DNA of 64,000 nucleotides from Caldivirga sp. MU80 (GTDB lineage: Archaea; Thermoproteota; Thermoprotei; Thermoproteales; Thermocladiaceae). The notes under the pieces are model-generated. The model was given only the letters and a program-made list of their open reading frames with translations. It was not told where the DNA came from and made no database searches. The DNA lies in the NCBI RefSeq assembly GCF_001663375.1, contig NZ_LCTF01000002.1, positions 40,925 to 104,924 of the forward strand, written 5' to 3'. Made by a program: the position numbers and the translations under genes. The number at the start of each line of letters is the position of its first letter. The first letter of the stretch is position 1. Positions 26,779 through 36,450 of this stretch are shown here, piece by piece.

Positions 26779-27460
26779 CTATTCCTTTGGCAAATGTGCG
26801 TAACATTTAGGCTCATTTATAAAGGGGCTGTCTTGGTTATTGGGTTCAATATGTATGGTTTTAAAACATTAGCCTGTAACTCTGGGTAGTGAAATGTTGT
26901 GAATAGTACTCTGAATAGTACTCTGGGAGGAACTCTATTTAATCTAGAAACCTTGACCATCAACTCACCCGCAGGTGATATCAACTTAACAATATCACCA
27001 TCCTTAATACCTCCCTCGCCATATCCTCACTATTCATCTCAATAACAGGTCCTCTCCAGGTGACGATTCTAAACCTAGCCTTACCCCTACTTTCCTGGTT
27101 AGTTGAACCCTCCTCTCCGTGTTTGTAAATGTTTCATAATTCTCCAGGGCAGATGATGCTGCAGGTAACACGACATCTGCGTACTCGGCTGTTTCCGTAA
27201 GGAATATGAGCTGTGTGGCTAATGACCAGGCAGATGGCTCGTGGCACAGCGTAGCTGATTAGTCAATATTATCCGAACCAATTGCACACTTCATAAGTTT
27301 CTGGAATGCATAAAGACTCTCGTTTGTGCTTCTATACACTTATTATTCCACCTACTGCTGCAGGACCGTATTTACTAACTATCTATTTTCTTAATTCGGG
27401 AGACTATGATATTAAAGGCTTCATCCCAGCTAACCTCCATAAAATACCTCATGAATACCC
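26779..27460 (-). pseudogene. molybdopterin oxidoreductase (formate dehydrogenase-like), collapsed
   Basis: Several minus-strand pieces in different frames match the FdhA/NarB family in the right order. MEVSWDEAFNIIVSRIKKID near 27440-27380 is N-terminal. [20 protein letters not shown] and [10 protein letters not shown] near 27200-27090 are central or C-terminal. DGDIVKLISPAGELMVKVSR near 27000-26950 is the C-terminal molybdopterin domain, ending INEPKCYAHLPKE near 26781. Most of the middle is deleted. It suggests loss of a molybdenum or tungsten enzyme. Confidence 0.75.
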
Positions 27461-27642
27461 TTACCACCTAATGGACCCTTAGGAACACTCAACAGCCGCA
27501 GGTAATACCTATCTTACTATCAGTTTTTGCATAGGTATGCATTCTAACATCAGATCTTAAGTTCTCAAATGCGTAGGTAATCATAATTGCTAAGATCTAA
27601 GGCTCTATTACTTAAAAGCTACGGCGTAAATCACATAAGAAC

Positions 27643-28815
27643 TCAATCCCGCGGCACATCGATTGGAGCCACGTACCTCTTAAGCAACACCAGGGCTATT
27701 AGGACTGGTGGAATTAGGACAAGGAATGTTGATCTGATACCTATCAGGTCGGCTATGTATCCTGTAATTGTGGGTATGATAATCCCTATTACCATCATCA
27801 TGGAGAAAAATAGGCTATTGGCTGCATTTCTTTGCTCGGGCTTAAAGGCCCTTGATATCGAGACCACGGATAATGGGTAGGTGGTGCCGTGGGGTATTCC
27901 AAGTGCGAGTAATGCAATGGCGTATATCAATGGGTTATTTATTAGGGCTATTGCCAATACACCCATGGTTGTTATAGCCACTGCGGATGCCATGTAGGGC
28001 CATAGCCTCCTGGCAGGCCTTATTGATAGATATAATCTACCTAGGAATGAGGTTACGAAAAACACCGAGAATAATATCTCAATCTCTGAGTAATCAAGGC
28101 CGAAGGATTCCCTGGCATAGACACCTCCAAACGTCATTAAGAATGAGAAGACCACATTATAAGTTAATATGTTGAGTACGGCCGCTATGAAGCCTGGATT
28201 ATTAACAACCTGCCTAAACCCAGTACTTTCACGCCTAACCTCCTCCTCAGGAAACCTTAGCATGAATGCCGTTACCACGCCTATTATTGGAAATGCTGTG
28301 AAAAATATGAAGGACTCCCTAAGGCTACAGTACTTAAGTATTAAGGACTCTATTGCAGGGCCTATAATCAATGCCGTACTCAGGGATAGGGTGTATATGT
28401 TAAGCAGTCTCTCCCGATCAACTCTGTTGGGTAATAGGCTTGCTGAGGTTATTACATTGGGCATGAGGAAACCAAGCACAAAACCAGCCATAGCAGATAG
28501 GGCCCATATGGATACGGCACTTGAGAGGGCAAAGAGGGGGAATACTATGGCGTAGATTATGGACGAAACTATGAAAACAAACCTTCTCGTGCCAGTATGT
28601 AACTTTGAATTTATGATACCACTACTCACGAATGTCATCAACGATACTAAGGCGGAGATAAGCCCAACCAAGGTATTACTGAAACCAAAATCATACCTCG
28701 CCAAGAGCGGTATAGTGGTTATCAACATATTATTAGAGGCTCTTATTGCTATGGTCAGTGGAAGTATTGTAGATACAGCCTGAAGAAGACCTGCATAATA
28801 CTGACCCTTCGTCAT
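27643..28815 (-). CDS. MFS transporter
   Basis: The 390-residue protein has about twelve hydrophobic segments in two halves, with the central loop LRFPEEEVRRESTG near residue 190. The MFS pattern of a loop with GLISALVS and later SRAFKPEQRNAANSLFFSM near 320 is typical of DHA-type multidrug or metabolite exporters. The substrate cannot be read from sequence. It stands alone between decayed genes. Confidence 0.8.
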   Translation of the reverse strand: MTKGQYYAGLLQAVSTILPLTIAIRASNNMLITTIPLLARYDFGFSNTLVGLISALVSLMTFVSSGIINSKLHTGTRRFVFIVSSIIYAIVFPLFALSSAVSIWALSAMAGFVLGFLMPNVITSASLLPNRVDRERLLNIYTLSLSTALIIGPAIESLILKYCSLRESFIFFTAFPIIGVVTAFMLRFPEEEVRRESTGFRQVVNNPGFIAAVLNILTYNVVFSFLMTFGGVYARESFGLDYSEIEILFSVFFVTSFLGRLYLSIRPARRLWPYMASAVAITTMGVLAIALINNPLIYAIALLALGIPHGTTYPLSVVSISRAFKPEQRNAANSLFFSMMMVIGIIIPTITGYIADLIGIRSTFLVLIPPVLIALVLLKRYVAPIDVPRD

Positions 28816-28939
28816 TCGCGGTCTACACCATACTTATCGGCAATACTTAATTAACCTATCTGCATCACGATTGATTGGTTAAATATCCTGTAATCAACCT
28901 TAGTCTTGCTATGAAAAATCATTTATTGGGGTTAACGCA

Positions 28940-29430
28940 TCAAGTTGGTGAGTCAATGTATGGCAGTGTTTCCTTCAGCATCTGTATGGCATCATCTCCG
29001 GCATCTTTTAACACTATACCATTACTAAACTTATAGACTAAGACCTTAACACCGAACTGCTATTGAAGAAACGCCCTTACTAAATTCGCTTCATAGATAT
29101 CATCTTTGCTGAACATAATGGAAAATACACATCCTATACGCAACACCAAGACTTCAGTACCTCATAACCACCAGCTCTCCTCACATCATACAGTAACTTA
29201 TCAGGCACCATAACACCAACCTTTGTTACATTCATAATCACACCATCCTTAAGCATTGCCGGGAACCAACCTTAACCGTACCAATGGCTACGCCATCAAA
29301 CGGGTACGGTCTAGACTAGGTGAAGCCCCTCTCCCTCAGCCTATCCTTGAGCTCTAGCATGCCATAGAAGAAGTCTCTAAGTTTCTCCAGGTACTCAAAG
29401 GATTGGTTCACCACATCGATATAGTGTTGG
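28940..29430 (-). pseudogene. broken conserved hypothetical gene
   Basis: Minus-strand coding-like pieces lie in order but in several frames. SFEYLEKLRDFFYGMLELKD is near 29410-29340, followed by a stop. GGVIMNVTKVG-like and VGVMVPDKLLYDVRRAGGYE pieces lie near 29240-29160. GVKVLVYKFSNGIVLKDAGD and AIQMLKETLPYIDSPT lie near 29050-28940, ending in TGA at 28940. Together they would make about 150 residues. I do not recognise the family. It precedes the PaREP1 gene on the same strand. Confidence 0.5.
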
Positions 29431-29465
29431 CAAGGAGTTACTTATTTTTGTTAAACGTTTAATAA

Positions 29466-29924
29466 CTATTGCTTGATGAATTCTTTCAATTTGTTGATTA
29501 ACTTGAGCACGTAATCCCTATGGAGTTCAAAGGTCTCCTTGCTCATGAAGTTGTTGTAGAAATTAGCATGTAGTCTTTCGGCCATGCCGAAGTAAAGTAC
29601 CAATTCCTTATCACTAGTCTCTTCGTATAGGTTCTGCACTATTACGTCATAGTCCCTATGGCTATAGTGCTCCCAACCCCTAACCTCGGCTATTGCATTG
29701 AGCAGTGAGGCGACTGAGCCCCAAAGCTTCTCGCTGGCCTGAATCAAATCACCCCTCGCATACTCCTCCTCAGCCCCCCTCAGGAGTGCCTCATGAAGTT
29801 TCAGGTATACACTTACCCTCTCCTTTGGGTCAAGCCTCTGCACTATTAAGTCTGCTAGGAAGAGCTCTGGGCTCATACCCCTCTTCCTACTCTCCTCACT
29901 TATCAACCTCAGTAATTCCTGCAC
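29466..29924 (-). CDS. PaREP1-family protein
   Basis: The 152-residue protein fits the PaREP1 family first described as a Pyrobaculum repeat family. It shows LDPKERVSVYLKLHEALLRG near residue 32, GDLIQASEKLWGSVASLLNA near 58, and HYSHRDYDVIVQNLY and AERLHANFYNNFM further on. The all-helical fold resembles HEPN-type nucleotide-related domains. The GTG start lies about 25 bases after a TATA (CTTATAAACT). Function is unknown; such genes are often multicopy. Confidence 0.8.
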   Translation of the reverse strand: MQELLRLISEESRKRGMSPELFLADLIVQRLDPKERVSVYLKLHEALLRGAEEEYARGDLIQASEKLWGSVASLLNAIAEVRGWEHYSHRDYDVIVQNLYEETSDKELVLYFGMAERLHANFYNNFMSKETFELHRDYVLKLINKLKEFIKQ

Positions 29925-30191
29925 ACCAATACTTAACCTTTAAGTTTATAAGCCTTGAAATAATAATGTAGCTATCAAAATAATTTACCACATATAATTA
30001 TAATGTGAAGAGCACTGCAATGACTTAGGGCCTTACCAGAGCCCTAATACTCATTACATTATCCCCTGTTTTCTCTCCTATGCCATACACCAATTATTTA
30101 ATCCTCTAGCATACTAATCCCCTCGTAACGTAGTTGATGCCTGAGGTTAAGGCTGAGCACCGTGGCGTAGTCTCTGAAGGGTAATAATTAC

Positions 30192-30383
30192 ATGAATGTT
30201 AGTAAGATTTATATCCCACGTACAGCGTATAGGGTTAGGTACTACATGGCTACTCAGGGGAATGAGACAACTCATGGTGGGAGGGGTAGGATAGGCCACA
30301 TATATAGGTTGAGGAGGGGTAGGATAGGCCACATATATCCCCTGAGGTGGAGATATGGCCGTGAGGGTGAGGCTAAGGCTTAG
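30192..30383 (+). CDS. possible small ORF with 33-bp tandem repeat
   Basis: A 63-codon ATG frame contains GRGRIGHIY twice, encoded by a 33-bp tandem duplication (25 identical bases at 30281-30305 and 30314-30338). Its end overlaps the next gene by 29 bases in the +1 frame, as does the small frame at 553-696 before the paralogue. Translation is uncertain. Confidence 0.3.
   Translation: MNVSKIYIPRTAYRVRYYMATQGNETTHGGRGRIGHIYRLRRGRIGHIYPLRWRYGREGEAKA
30281..30338 (+). repeat. 33-bp period direct repeat
   Basis: The 25 bases at 30281-30305 recur exactly at 30314-30338. The period of 33 bases equals eleven codons and keeps the small ORF open. With only two units and an 8-base spacer this is a local duplication and not a CRISPR array. 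Confidence 0.8.
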
Positions 30384-30786
30384 GTCTAAGACCTCGCAAG
30401 AGACCATTGAGACCTCCGCCCTGGTCAACAGTGGCTTTGAGGCCGAGAGTCCACAACTCCTCATACCCACATCGCTGGCTCGGCGGCTCTCGCTCTACCC
30501 TCCACCACCTACATCAAGCGTAATTGAAGTTGGGACTGCGGGTGGCCCGGTGAGGGTGTTCCTTGTCAGGGAGGCTTTACAGGCCTGGGTTGTTACCGGC
30601 GATAGGGAGGTGGGCCCTAAGCTCGTTGATGTAATGATATCACCAACGGAGGAGGAGGTTTTGATAAGCGACGTGCTGGCTGAGGAGTTCGGCATAGTTA
30701 TATTGGCTGCTGGTTCAGGGAAGTGGAGGTTCACCGATGACCCTCCGGATAAGGTAAGATACAGCGAGAGACCCCAATACTGGTGA
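30355..30786 (+). CDS. retropepsin-like hypothetical protein, NSG type, second copy
   Basis: The 143-residue product is a paralogue of the one at 626-1042. It shares MAVR-x-RLRLR, ALVNSGFEAESPQLLIP near residue 28, GTAGGPVRVF near 60, EEVLISDVLAEEFGI near 100, and a closing W-R-F-x-D/E-x-P pattern with SER. As in the first copy, Asn stands where aspartic proteases have catalytic Asp. No protease-type partner follows here, unlike the first locus. Conservation of both copies argues that the NSG form is functional. Confidence 0.55.
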   Translation: MAVRVRLRLRSKTSQETIETSALVNSGFEAESPQLLIPTSLARRLSLYPPPPTSSVIEVGTAGGPVRVFLVREALQAWVVTGDREVGPKLVDVMISPTEEEVLISDVLAEEFGIVILAAGSGKWRFTDDPPDKVRYSERPQYW

Positions 30787-30890
30787 GTTAATAGTGCGTT
30801 TAATCGGAAAAGGTGCTGGGGTTAGATTAAAGATTTAATTAAAGATTTAATCGATTTAATCTTAGTGCCTTTTCTGCTATTTCAACCACG

Positions 30891-32108
30891 TTATTCAGGG
30901 ATCTTAGGAATTACCTTGATCCTAGAGGCTGCAAGCCTTGCCCTTTCCCTAGCCTCCTCAACAGTATTCCCGACGGCTAAAACCACGCCCATTCTCCTAC
31001 CCCTATACGTGCTTGGTTTACCGAAAAGCCTAACCTGAACGCCTGGTATTGCCAAGGCTTCCTCAATGCCTATGAACCTCGGTGCGTAGCCCTCGTTATC
31101 GGCAATTATTACATGTGATGCTGCTGGGGTTACGAGCTTAACTTCGGGTATTTGAAGCCCCAGCGCTGCCCTGACATGTATTTGGAATTCATTTATGTCC
31201 GTGCTCACCAGCGTCACGAGCCCGGTATCGTGTGGTCTAGGCGCAACTTCGCTGAATAGTAGCCTACCATCCCTCGTTAGTATCAGTTCCACGCCGTAGA
31301 TCCCGAGTCCACCCAACTCATCTACAACCTTAGTCGCTATTTCCCTAGCTGTCCTTAACACCGTTTCCTCGGCGGTTGGTGGGTGCCAGGACTCCACGTA
31401 ATGGAAGACCCCCCTGGGCCTTTGATGTTCAATGGGTATCAGAGTCCTTATCTCAGCCTTGTCCCAAACCCTGTGCCTATACGTCAATACCGTGAACTCC
31501 CTATCTATCTCCACGAACTCCTCTACCAGTAACTGTTTACTTACTCCTCTGGCGTGTTGAATGGCTTGCTTAAACCCCTTCTCGACCTCATCCCTATTTC
31601 TGATAACCACGTGCCCATGTCCACTTGAACTCATCTCAGGCTTTACTAGGCATGGGTAACCCAAATCCCTACAGGCGCTTTCCACGTCGCTAGGTGACTC
31701 AGCTATATGGTACCTAGTCGTCGGTAACCCCAGCTTCTCAGCGGCCAGAATCCTCAATTCCACCCTATTCATGCATACCTTAACTGCCCTGGCGTTAGGC
31801 ACCACCCTGAACCCCTCCTCCTCAAGTTTCATGAGAGCGTCGGTGTTTATGGCCTCTATCTCGGCTATAATGGCGTCCGGGGCCTCCCTCCTCACCACCG
31901 CCCTAACGGCGTCCCCATCCATCATGTTGACCACATACCTCCTGTGGGCTATGTGCATCGCGGGCGCCATATCGTACCTATCCACAGCTACAACCTCAAC
32001 GCCAAGTCTCTGGGCCTCTATGGCCATCTCCTTACCCAACTCACCACTACCCAGCAGGAGAACCTTCCTAGCCCCCTCCATTAGCGGTGTGCCGAACTCC
32101 ATCACCAC
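30891..32108 (-). CDS. purT: formate-dependent GAR transformylase PurT
   Basis: PurT is an ATP-grasp enzyme making formyl-GAR from GAR, formate and ATP, the folate-independent third step of purine synthesis. The 405 residues include [17 protein letters not shown] near 17, the ATP-grasp [13 protein letters not shown] near 155, and [10 protein letters not shown] near 277. The choice of PurT fits archaea lacking folate-dependent PurN. It overlaps the end of purQ by seven bases. Confidence 0.95.
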   Translation of the reverse strand: MVMEFGTPLMEGARKVLLLGSGELGKEMAIEAQRLGVEVVAVDRYDMAPAMHIAHRRYVVNMMDGDAVRAVVRREAPDAIIAEIEAINTDALMKLEEEGFRVVPNARAVKVCMNRVELRILAAEKLGLPTTRYHIAESPSDVESACRDLGYPCLVKPEMSSSGHGHVVIRNRDEVEKGFKQAIQHARGVSKQLLVEEFVEIDREFTVLTYRHRVWDKAEIRTLIPIEHQRPRGVFHYVESWHPPTAEETVLRTAREIATKVVDELGGLGIYGVELILTRDGRLLFSEVAPRPHDTGLVTLVSTDINEFQIHVRAALGLQIPEVKLVTPAASHVIIADNEGYAPRFIGIEEALAIPGVQVRLFGKPSTYRGRRMGVVLAVGNTVEEARERARLAASRIKVIPKIPE

Positions 32109-32770
32109 CCCCTCGATAAGCTCTCCTTAAGACTCAACCATAGCTTCAAACCACCCTTACCATGCCCCCTAGGCACCAGTGCATCCTCAGAGGCCCTCTC
32201 AGGGTGTGGCATTAAACCAACCACATTACCGTCACCACTAGCTACGCCGGCGATACTGTTGATAGACCCGTTTGGGTTCTCGCCGTGGTAGGTGAATACA
32301 GCGTTGACGCTAATGGGATCGTCGATGTAGTACCTTCCCTCACCGTGGGCTATGGGCATTGAAGCCACCTCGCCGTCGTTATACATGGCGGTGAAGGGTG
32401 TCTTGGTATTGAGTACCTTAACCCTAACCCACCTCGCCATGAACCTGGGTGGGTCGTTGGGTAACAGTGCACCTGGCAATAGCCCTGACTCGACGAGTAT
32501 CTGAAAGCCATTGCATATGCCTAGGATGGGCTTTCCATCACTGGCCATTTCCCTAATCTCCTTTAGAGCTGGGCTTCTTGAGGCTATGGCCCCTGCCCTG
32601 AGCCAATCACCATAGCTAAAGCCGCCTGGTATTACAACCGCATCGTAACCCTCGCCTTCGAATTTCTCATGCCACACTACGTCAGCCCTAAGGCCCACTA
32701 CCCTATTGAGCACATGAGCAACATCTAAGTCCCCGTTAGTCCCCGGGAACCTAATCACCGCTACCCTCAT
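32102..32770 (-). CDS. purQ: FGAM synthase glutaminase subunit PurQ
   Basis: PurQ supplies ammonia to PurL. The best start is the ATG at 32770 ([12 protein letters not shown]); the frame is open to 32779. Of about 222 residues, the catalytic Cys is in GICNGFQ near 87, and the His-Glu pair is in PHPERA near 195. The oxyanion part [15 protein letters not shown] is near 50. It overlaps purS upstream and purT downstream. Confidence 0.95.
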   Translation of the reverse strand: MRVAVIRFPGTNGDLDVAHVLNRVVGLRADVVWHEKFEGEGYDAVVIPGGFSYGDWLRAGAIASRSPALKEIREMASDGKPILGICNGFQILVESGLLPGALLPNDPPRFMARWVRVKVLNTKTPFTAMYNDGEVASMPIAHGEGRYYIDDPISVNAVFTYHGENPNGSINSIAGVASGDGNVVGLMPHPERASEDALVPRGHGKGGLKLWLSLKESLSRGW

Positions 32771-33044
32771 CCTCAACACCCAACATCAGTAATTCGTGGA
32801 CCGTTGGGTTGTAGATCCTAAGCCTATAGCATAGGTCAGCCACTGCCTTAACCGCCCCCTCGGCGTTTGGTGCTGAGATTACGAAGCCCAGGTACTTGCC
32901 ACTACGTACCTTTAATACGCCACTGAGGCCTGATGCCGTAACCACATCCTTAAGTATTGTCTCACCCTCAGGGTCCCTTGAACCCTTGAGGGTTATGGCT
33001 ACGTGAACTAGGTACCTTCCACCCTTAACCCCATTCATGGGCAT
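32751..33044 (-). CDS. purS: FGAM synthase subunit PurS
   Basis: PurS bridges PurQ and PurL. The 97 residues match the family: RYLVHVAITLKGSRDPEGET near residue 10, VRSGKYLGFVISAPNAEGAV near 45, and LCYRLRIYNPTVHEL near 75. It is slightly longer than usual because of an N-terminal tag and an acidic tail. It begins the purS-purQ-purT operon; a TATA (TTTATAAAAT) lies about 25 bases upstream of the ATG. Confidence 0.92.
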   Translation of the reverse strand: MPMNGVKGGRYLVHVAITLKGSRDPEGETILKDVVTASGLSGVLKVRSGKYLGFVISAPNAEGAVKAVADLCYRLRIYNPTVHELLMLGVEDEGSGD

Positions 33045-33128
33045 TGTTTAGGTGAATAATTAAAAATTTTATAAATGTTACGCCTAATATTTATGATATA
33101 TTTAAATAAACAATTAAATGTAGAGTAG

Positions 33129-34604
33129 TCATGAGTAGTCGTAGACTATGGGCCCCCTACCAGGCACCCAATCCACCCTAACCTTACCAAGTCCATGCAG
33201 CCGTCTCCATGTGTAAACCTGCCTAATGGTCTCAGCCTCGGCAATCCTCCTACTCACAAGCTCAGGGCTCCCAATGTCTAGCCTATGGAACAGTTGCCAA
33301 TCAGGCGATGAAACCTGGGACACGCACCTTTCAACAGTGCTATACGCATCCTGGTACGTGTTGCCCAGGGCCATTACCTCCACAGCTCTTGAACCTAAAG
33401 TCCTGTAGGCACCATTAATCCTCTCGATGGAGCCGTAGAATAGGGAACAGCCTAGTTTGGCTATTGCACTCTCATTTATGGTTATTGTCCTGTTAATCGC
33501 CATATCCCTATTGTGTGGGTAACCCACGGGCGCCACAGCCTTAGTTATAGCCACAGTGTTATCCCTGAAGCTATACTTAACGCTGGATAACCTACCCTCA
33601 ACCGCAGCCTCAATCAACTCCAGGAGGTCGGCCTCAAGGAGAGCTAGGGCATTTGTAACCTCCGGGTCACCGAACCTACTGTAGTACTCAATCAGTGTTG
33701 GTCCGTAAGTCGTAAGCATGAATTGACCTGAGAGGACGCCTACATACCTATCACCAACCTCCCTTTGCAACGCCTCTATCGTCCGCTTGACAATATCGAC
33801 ACTCTCCCAATACTCATCATCTAGTAGGAATGGCAACCTAGGTCCTGGCCCCACAATACTTCCCATACCACCGCACTCTGGTCCTACATCGTAATCAAAG
33901 GCGTGTGGGTGATCCTGGATTGGCGGTAGCGCGATAATGCTGTAGCCATCGGTTATGACCTGTACTGTATACTCAACCCCCGTCACTGCTTCCTCGATTA
34001 TTATCAAATCCTCAATATCGCTGTATTTGGAGACGGACCTCGCGGCGTCGATGACTTGCGATGCCTTGGCCATACCCATTGCATCTCTGAGGTAGGCTAG
34101 GTTTTCCCAGAAGACCCGGACACCCTTACCACCAGCTTGTCTAGCTGGCTTTATGGCTACAGAACCAGCGTTTTTAATGTACTCCACCGCATCTCCTGCA
34201 TCCTTAAATGCCCTGAAGGCTAGTCTACCTGGTATTTTATGCTTCCACATCAACTCCCTAGCAAATGCCTTGTTCTGCTCAATCACTGCTAACCTACGGG
34301 GTACCCCGAAGGTTGGTACACCCATTTCAATGGCCTTATCAGCGGCGCCGGCGAATTGAGACTCCTCTGGCCCAATCACCACAATGTCTGGGTTAACCTC
34401 ATTGATAGCCTTAGCAACGCCCTTGGCATCCAGGCTACTAATGATGACGCGGCCACCCGTTTGCCTTACAATAGACTCAATACCAGGGTTCCTATGGGTC
34501 ATTAATGCATGTATTCTCGGTTCGTGAACGCTATCAGCCAGTTTAACGGCTATGGCGTGTTCACGGGCCCCATCTCCGACTATCAACACCTCATCTTTTA
34601 ACAT
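33129..34604 (-). CDS. purD: phosphoribosylamine-glycine ligase PurD
   Basis: PurD joins glycine to phosphoribosylamine using ATP. The 491 residues start LKDEVLIVGDGAREHAIAVK and include IGPEESQFAGAADK near 76, the ATP-grasp KPARQAGGKGV near 153, and YVGVLSGQFMLT and EYYSRFGDPEV near 290-315. It is about 60 residues longer than bacterial PurD. It has its own promoter (TATA CTTATAAATG near 34630) divergent from purC. Confidence 0.93.
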   Translation of the reverse strand: MLKDEVLIVGDGAREHAIAVKLADSVHEPRIHALMTHRNPGIESIVRQTGGRVIISSLDAKGVAKAINEVNPDIVVIGPEESQFAGAADKAIEMGVPTFGVPRRLAVIEQNKAFARELMWKHKIPGRLAFRAFKDAGDAVEYIKNAGSVAIKPARQAGGKGVRVFWENLAYLRDAMGMAKASQVIDAARSVSKYSDIEDLIIIEEAVTGVEYTVQVITDGYSIIALPPIQDHPHAFDYDVGPECGGMGSIVGPGPRLPFLLDDEYWESVDIVKRTIEALQREVGDRYVGVLSGQFMLTTYGPTLIEYYSRFGDPEVTNALALLEADLLELIEAAVEGRLSSVKYSFRDNTVAITKAVAPVGYPHNRDMAINRTITINESAIAKLGCSLFYGSIERINGAYRTLGSRAVEVMALGNTYQDAYSTVERCVSQVSSPDWQLFHRLDIGSPELVSRRIAEAETIRQVYTWRRLHGLGKVRVDWVPGRGPIVYDYS

Positions 34605-34668
34605 AATTAATTAAATAATTTAGCATTTATAAGCTTAACTCGTACGAAACCATTAGATTAAATGATAA

Positions 34669-34678
34669 AATTTATAAA
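34669..34678 (+). promoter_or_regulatory. purC TATA box
   Basis: AATTTATAAA lies 21-30 bases before the first GTG of purC. This predicts a nearly leaderless transcript. The 94-base spacer to purD carries the opposing purD promoter. Confidence 0.5.
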
Positions 34679-34698
34679 CGCGCTAGGGGAGTAACCTG

Positions 34699-35409
34699 GT
34701 GAATATGGTGGAGTTGATTTATGAGGGGAAGGCTAAGAGAGTGTATAGGCTTAATGATGATGAATTAATCATAGAGTTTAAGGATGAGGTAACTGCACTT
34801 GATGGGTTAAGGAGGGAGGCGGCTGCTGGTAAGGGTAGGTTGGCGGCTGCCCAGACAGCCTTTTTCATGAACTACCTAGAGAGGAACGGCGTAAGAACAC
34901 ACTTCATTAATTGGGATGGTGATAGGAGGATAACCGTTAGGGCCTTGAGGATGGTGCCGATAGAGGTTATTGTTAGGAATTACGCCTACGGTTCATTCCT
35001 GAGGAGGATGCCAATGGTTAAGCCATTGACTAGGTTTTCAAAGCCGCTGGTGGAATTTCACCTAAAGAGTGATGAGCTTCACGACCCATTATTAACTACT
35101 GATGATTTAATTGAGGCGGGGTTATTGGGGAGGGAGGATCTCCAGGAAGTCATTAACACATCACTTAAGGTAAATGACCTATTAATGGGGCTACTGGGCA
35201 TGCATGGCCTTACCCTCCTTGATTTTAAGCTGGAGTTTGGCTTTAGTAGGGATGGTAGGTTGCTGTTGGCTGACGAGTTGAGTGGCGATACGATGAGGAT
35301 CCTTAAGGAGGGTAGGCACCTGGATAAGGAATTGTTTAGGAAGGGCGCTTCAGCAGTGGATTTGGTTAAGGCATATGCTGAGTTAAATACACTGCTTGGA
35401 ATTAGTTGA
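34699..35409 (+). CDS. purC: SAICAR synthetase PurC
   Basis: PurC makes SAICAR from CAIR, aspartate and ATP. The 236 residues contain YEGKAKRVYR near 6, FKDEVTALDG near 24, VIVRNYAYGSFLRR near 95, and LLADELSGDTMRI near 190. GTG at 34699 and ATG at 34705 are both possible starts; the TATA spacing favours the first. It is encoded alone on the plus strand between purD and purM. Confidence 0.94.
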   Translation: MNMVELIYEGKAKRVYRLNDDELIIEFKDEVTALDGLRREAAAGKGRLAAAQTAFFMNYLERNGVRTHFINWDGDRRITVRALRMVPIEVIVRNYAYGSFLRRMPMVKPLTRFSKPLVEFHLKSDELHDPLLTTDDLIEAGLLGREDLQEVINTSLKVNDLLMGLLGMHGLTLLDFKLEFGFSRDGRLLLADELSGDTMRILKEGRHLDKELFRKGASAVDLVKAYAELNTLLGIS

Positions 35410-35412
35410 AGG

Positions 35413-36450
35413 CTAAATCTTAACCCTTAAGCCGTTCCATAGGTTAAGGCTTAAAACACCCTGATAATCCTCAGTAACCATACCGAGGACCCAGGGGTTA
35501 AGGTTCCAACGCCTAACGGCCTTAACCACATCATCAACGTTATTTGGGTCAGTAATTAACACCAGCCCAACACCCATGTTAAACACCCGGTACATTTCAC
35601 CCCAATCCACACCACCAACACTTTGAATCTCCTGGAAAATGCAAGGTGGCTCGGGCATTTCGAGACTAAGCCCCTGGCCCGGCCCCAGAACCCTCCTCAG
35701 CTTCGTGAATGCACCACCGGTTACGTGTACAGCCCTCTTAATTAGCCGTGAATCGTATAGGTCAAGGATTAGCCCACTGTAATCGGCAGTCGGCTTAAGT
35801 AAGAGGTTTGAGAGCTCCTCACCGCACACTTGGTCATTAAGCCTGTACTTACCTAGTAGTACCCTGCGTGCCAGTGAGTAACCGTTCATGTGGAGGCCAT
35901 TTGATGAAACCCCAATAACCACATCACTGGTTTTAACGTTTCCCGTAGGTCCAACCCTAATGCCAAGCACGGCGCATGCCACGTCAATCCCATTCACCAG
36001 GTCCGGCATTATGGCGGTTTCACCGCCAAGGAGCATGGCATTGACCTTACTTGAGGCATCAATAATCCCATCGATCACACCCCTGACAGCGTCCACATCG
36101 TTGTCCCTTAGGGCTACGTAGTCGACCACGGCAAGTGGTTTTGCGTTATCGCAGGCAACATCATTAGTGTTACCTATGACGCAGTCCCAGCCAAGGACCT
36201 TAAACCTGTGGGTGGCCAAGGCTATCATGGACTTCGTACCCACGCCATCAACGTGGAGCGTGAGTTGCATGTTATTGAGACTTAGGAACCTGGTGAAGGC
36301 CCCCTCGCTAACCTCAATGTTCAATTCCCTCGCTAACCGCCTTATTGAGTCGATGGCGTAGTTGTGCATTTCGTGATGTGCATTGAGATCAACCCCAGCC
36401 CTCCTGTAGGTCCAACCCACGTTAATCACCGTAGGAAGCATTCTAGGCAT
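35413..36450 (-). CDS. purM: AIR synthetase PurM
   Basis: PurM cyclises FGAM to AIR with ATP. The 345 residues include YRRAGVDLNAHHEM near the N-terminus, LTLHVDGVGTKSMIA near 65, DCVIGNTNDVACDNAKPLAV near 90, LGGETAIMPD near 143, and VTGGAFTKLRRVL near 243. The start overlaps the end of the PurF-like gene by 25 bases, so it is the last gene of the minus-strand operon purL-purF-purF2-purM. Confidence 0.94.
   Translation of the reverse strand: MPRMLPTVINVGWTYRRAGVDLNAHHEMHNYAIDSIRRLARELNIEVSEGAFTRFLSLNNMQLTLHVDGVGTKSMIALATHRFKVLGWDCVIGNTNDVACDNAKPLAVVDYVALRDNDVDAVRGVIDGIIDASSKVNAMLLGGETAIMPDLVNGIDVACAVLGIRVGPTGNVKTSDVVIGVSSNGLHMNGYSLARRVLLGKYRLNDQVCGEELSNLLLKPTADYSGLILDLYDSRLIKRAVHVTGGAFTKLRRVLGPGQGLSLEMPEPPCIFQEIQSVGGVDWGEMYRVFNMGVGLVLITDPNNVDDVVKAVRRWNLNPWVLGMVTEDYQGVLSLNLWNGLRVKI

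Noticed and set aside
30281..30338. Two identical 25-base units, considered as CRISPR
   Set aside because: Only two units, an 8-base spacer and a period equal to eleven codons; this is a tandem duplication in a coding frame.
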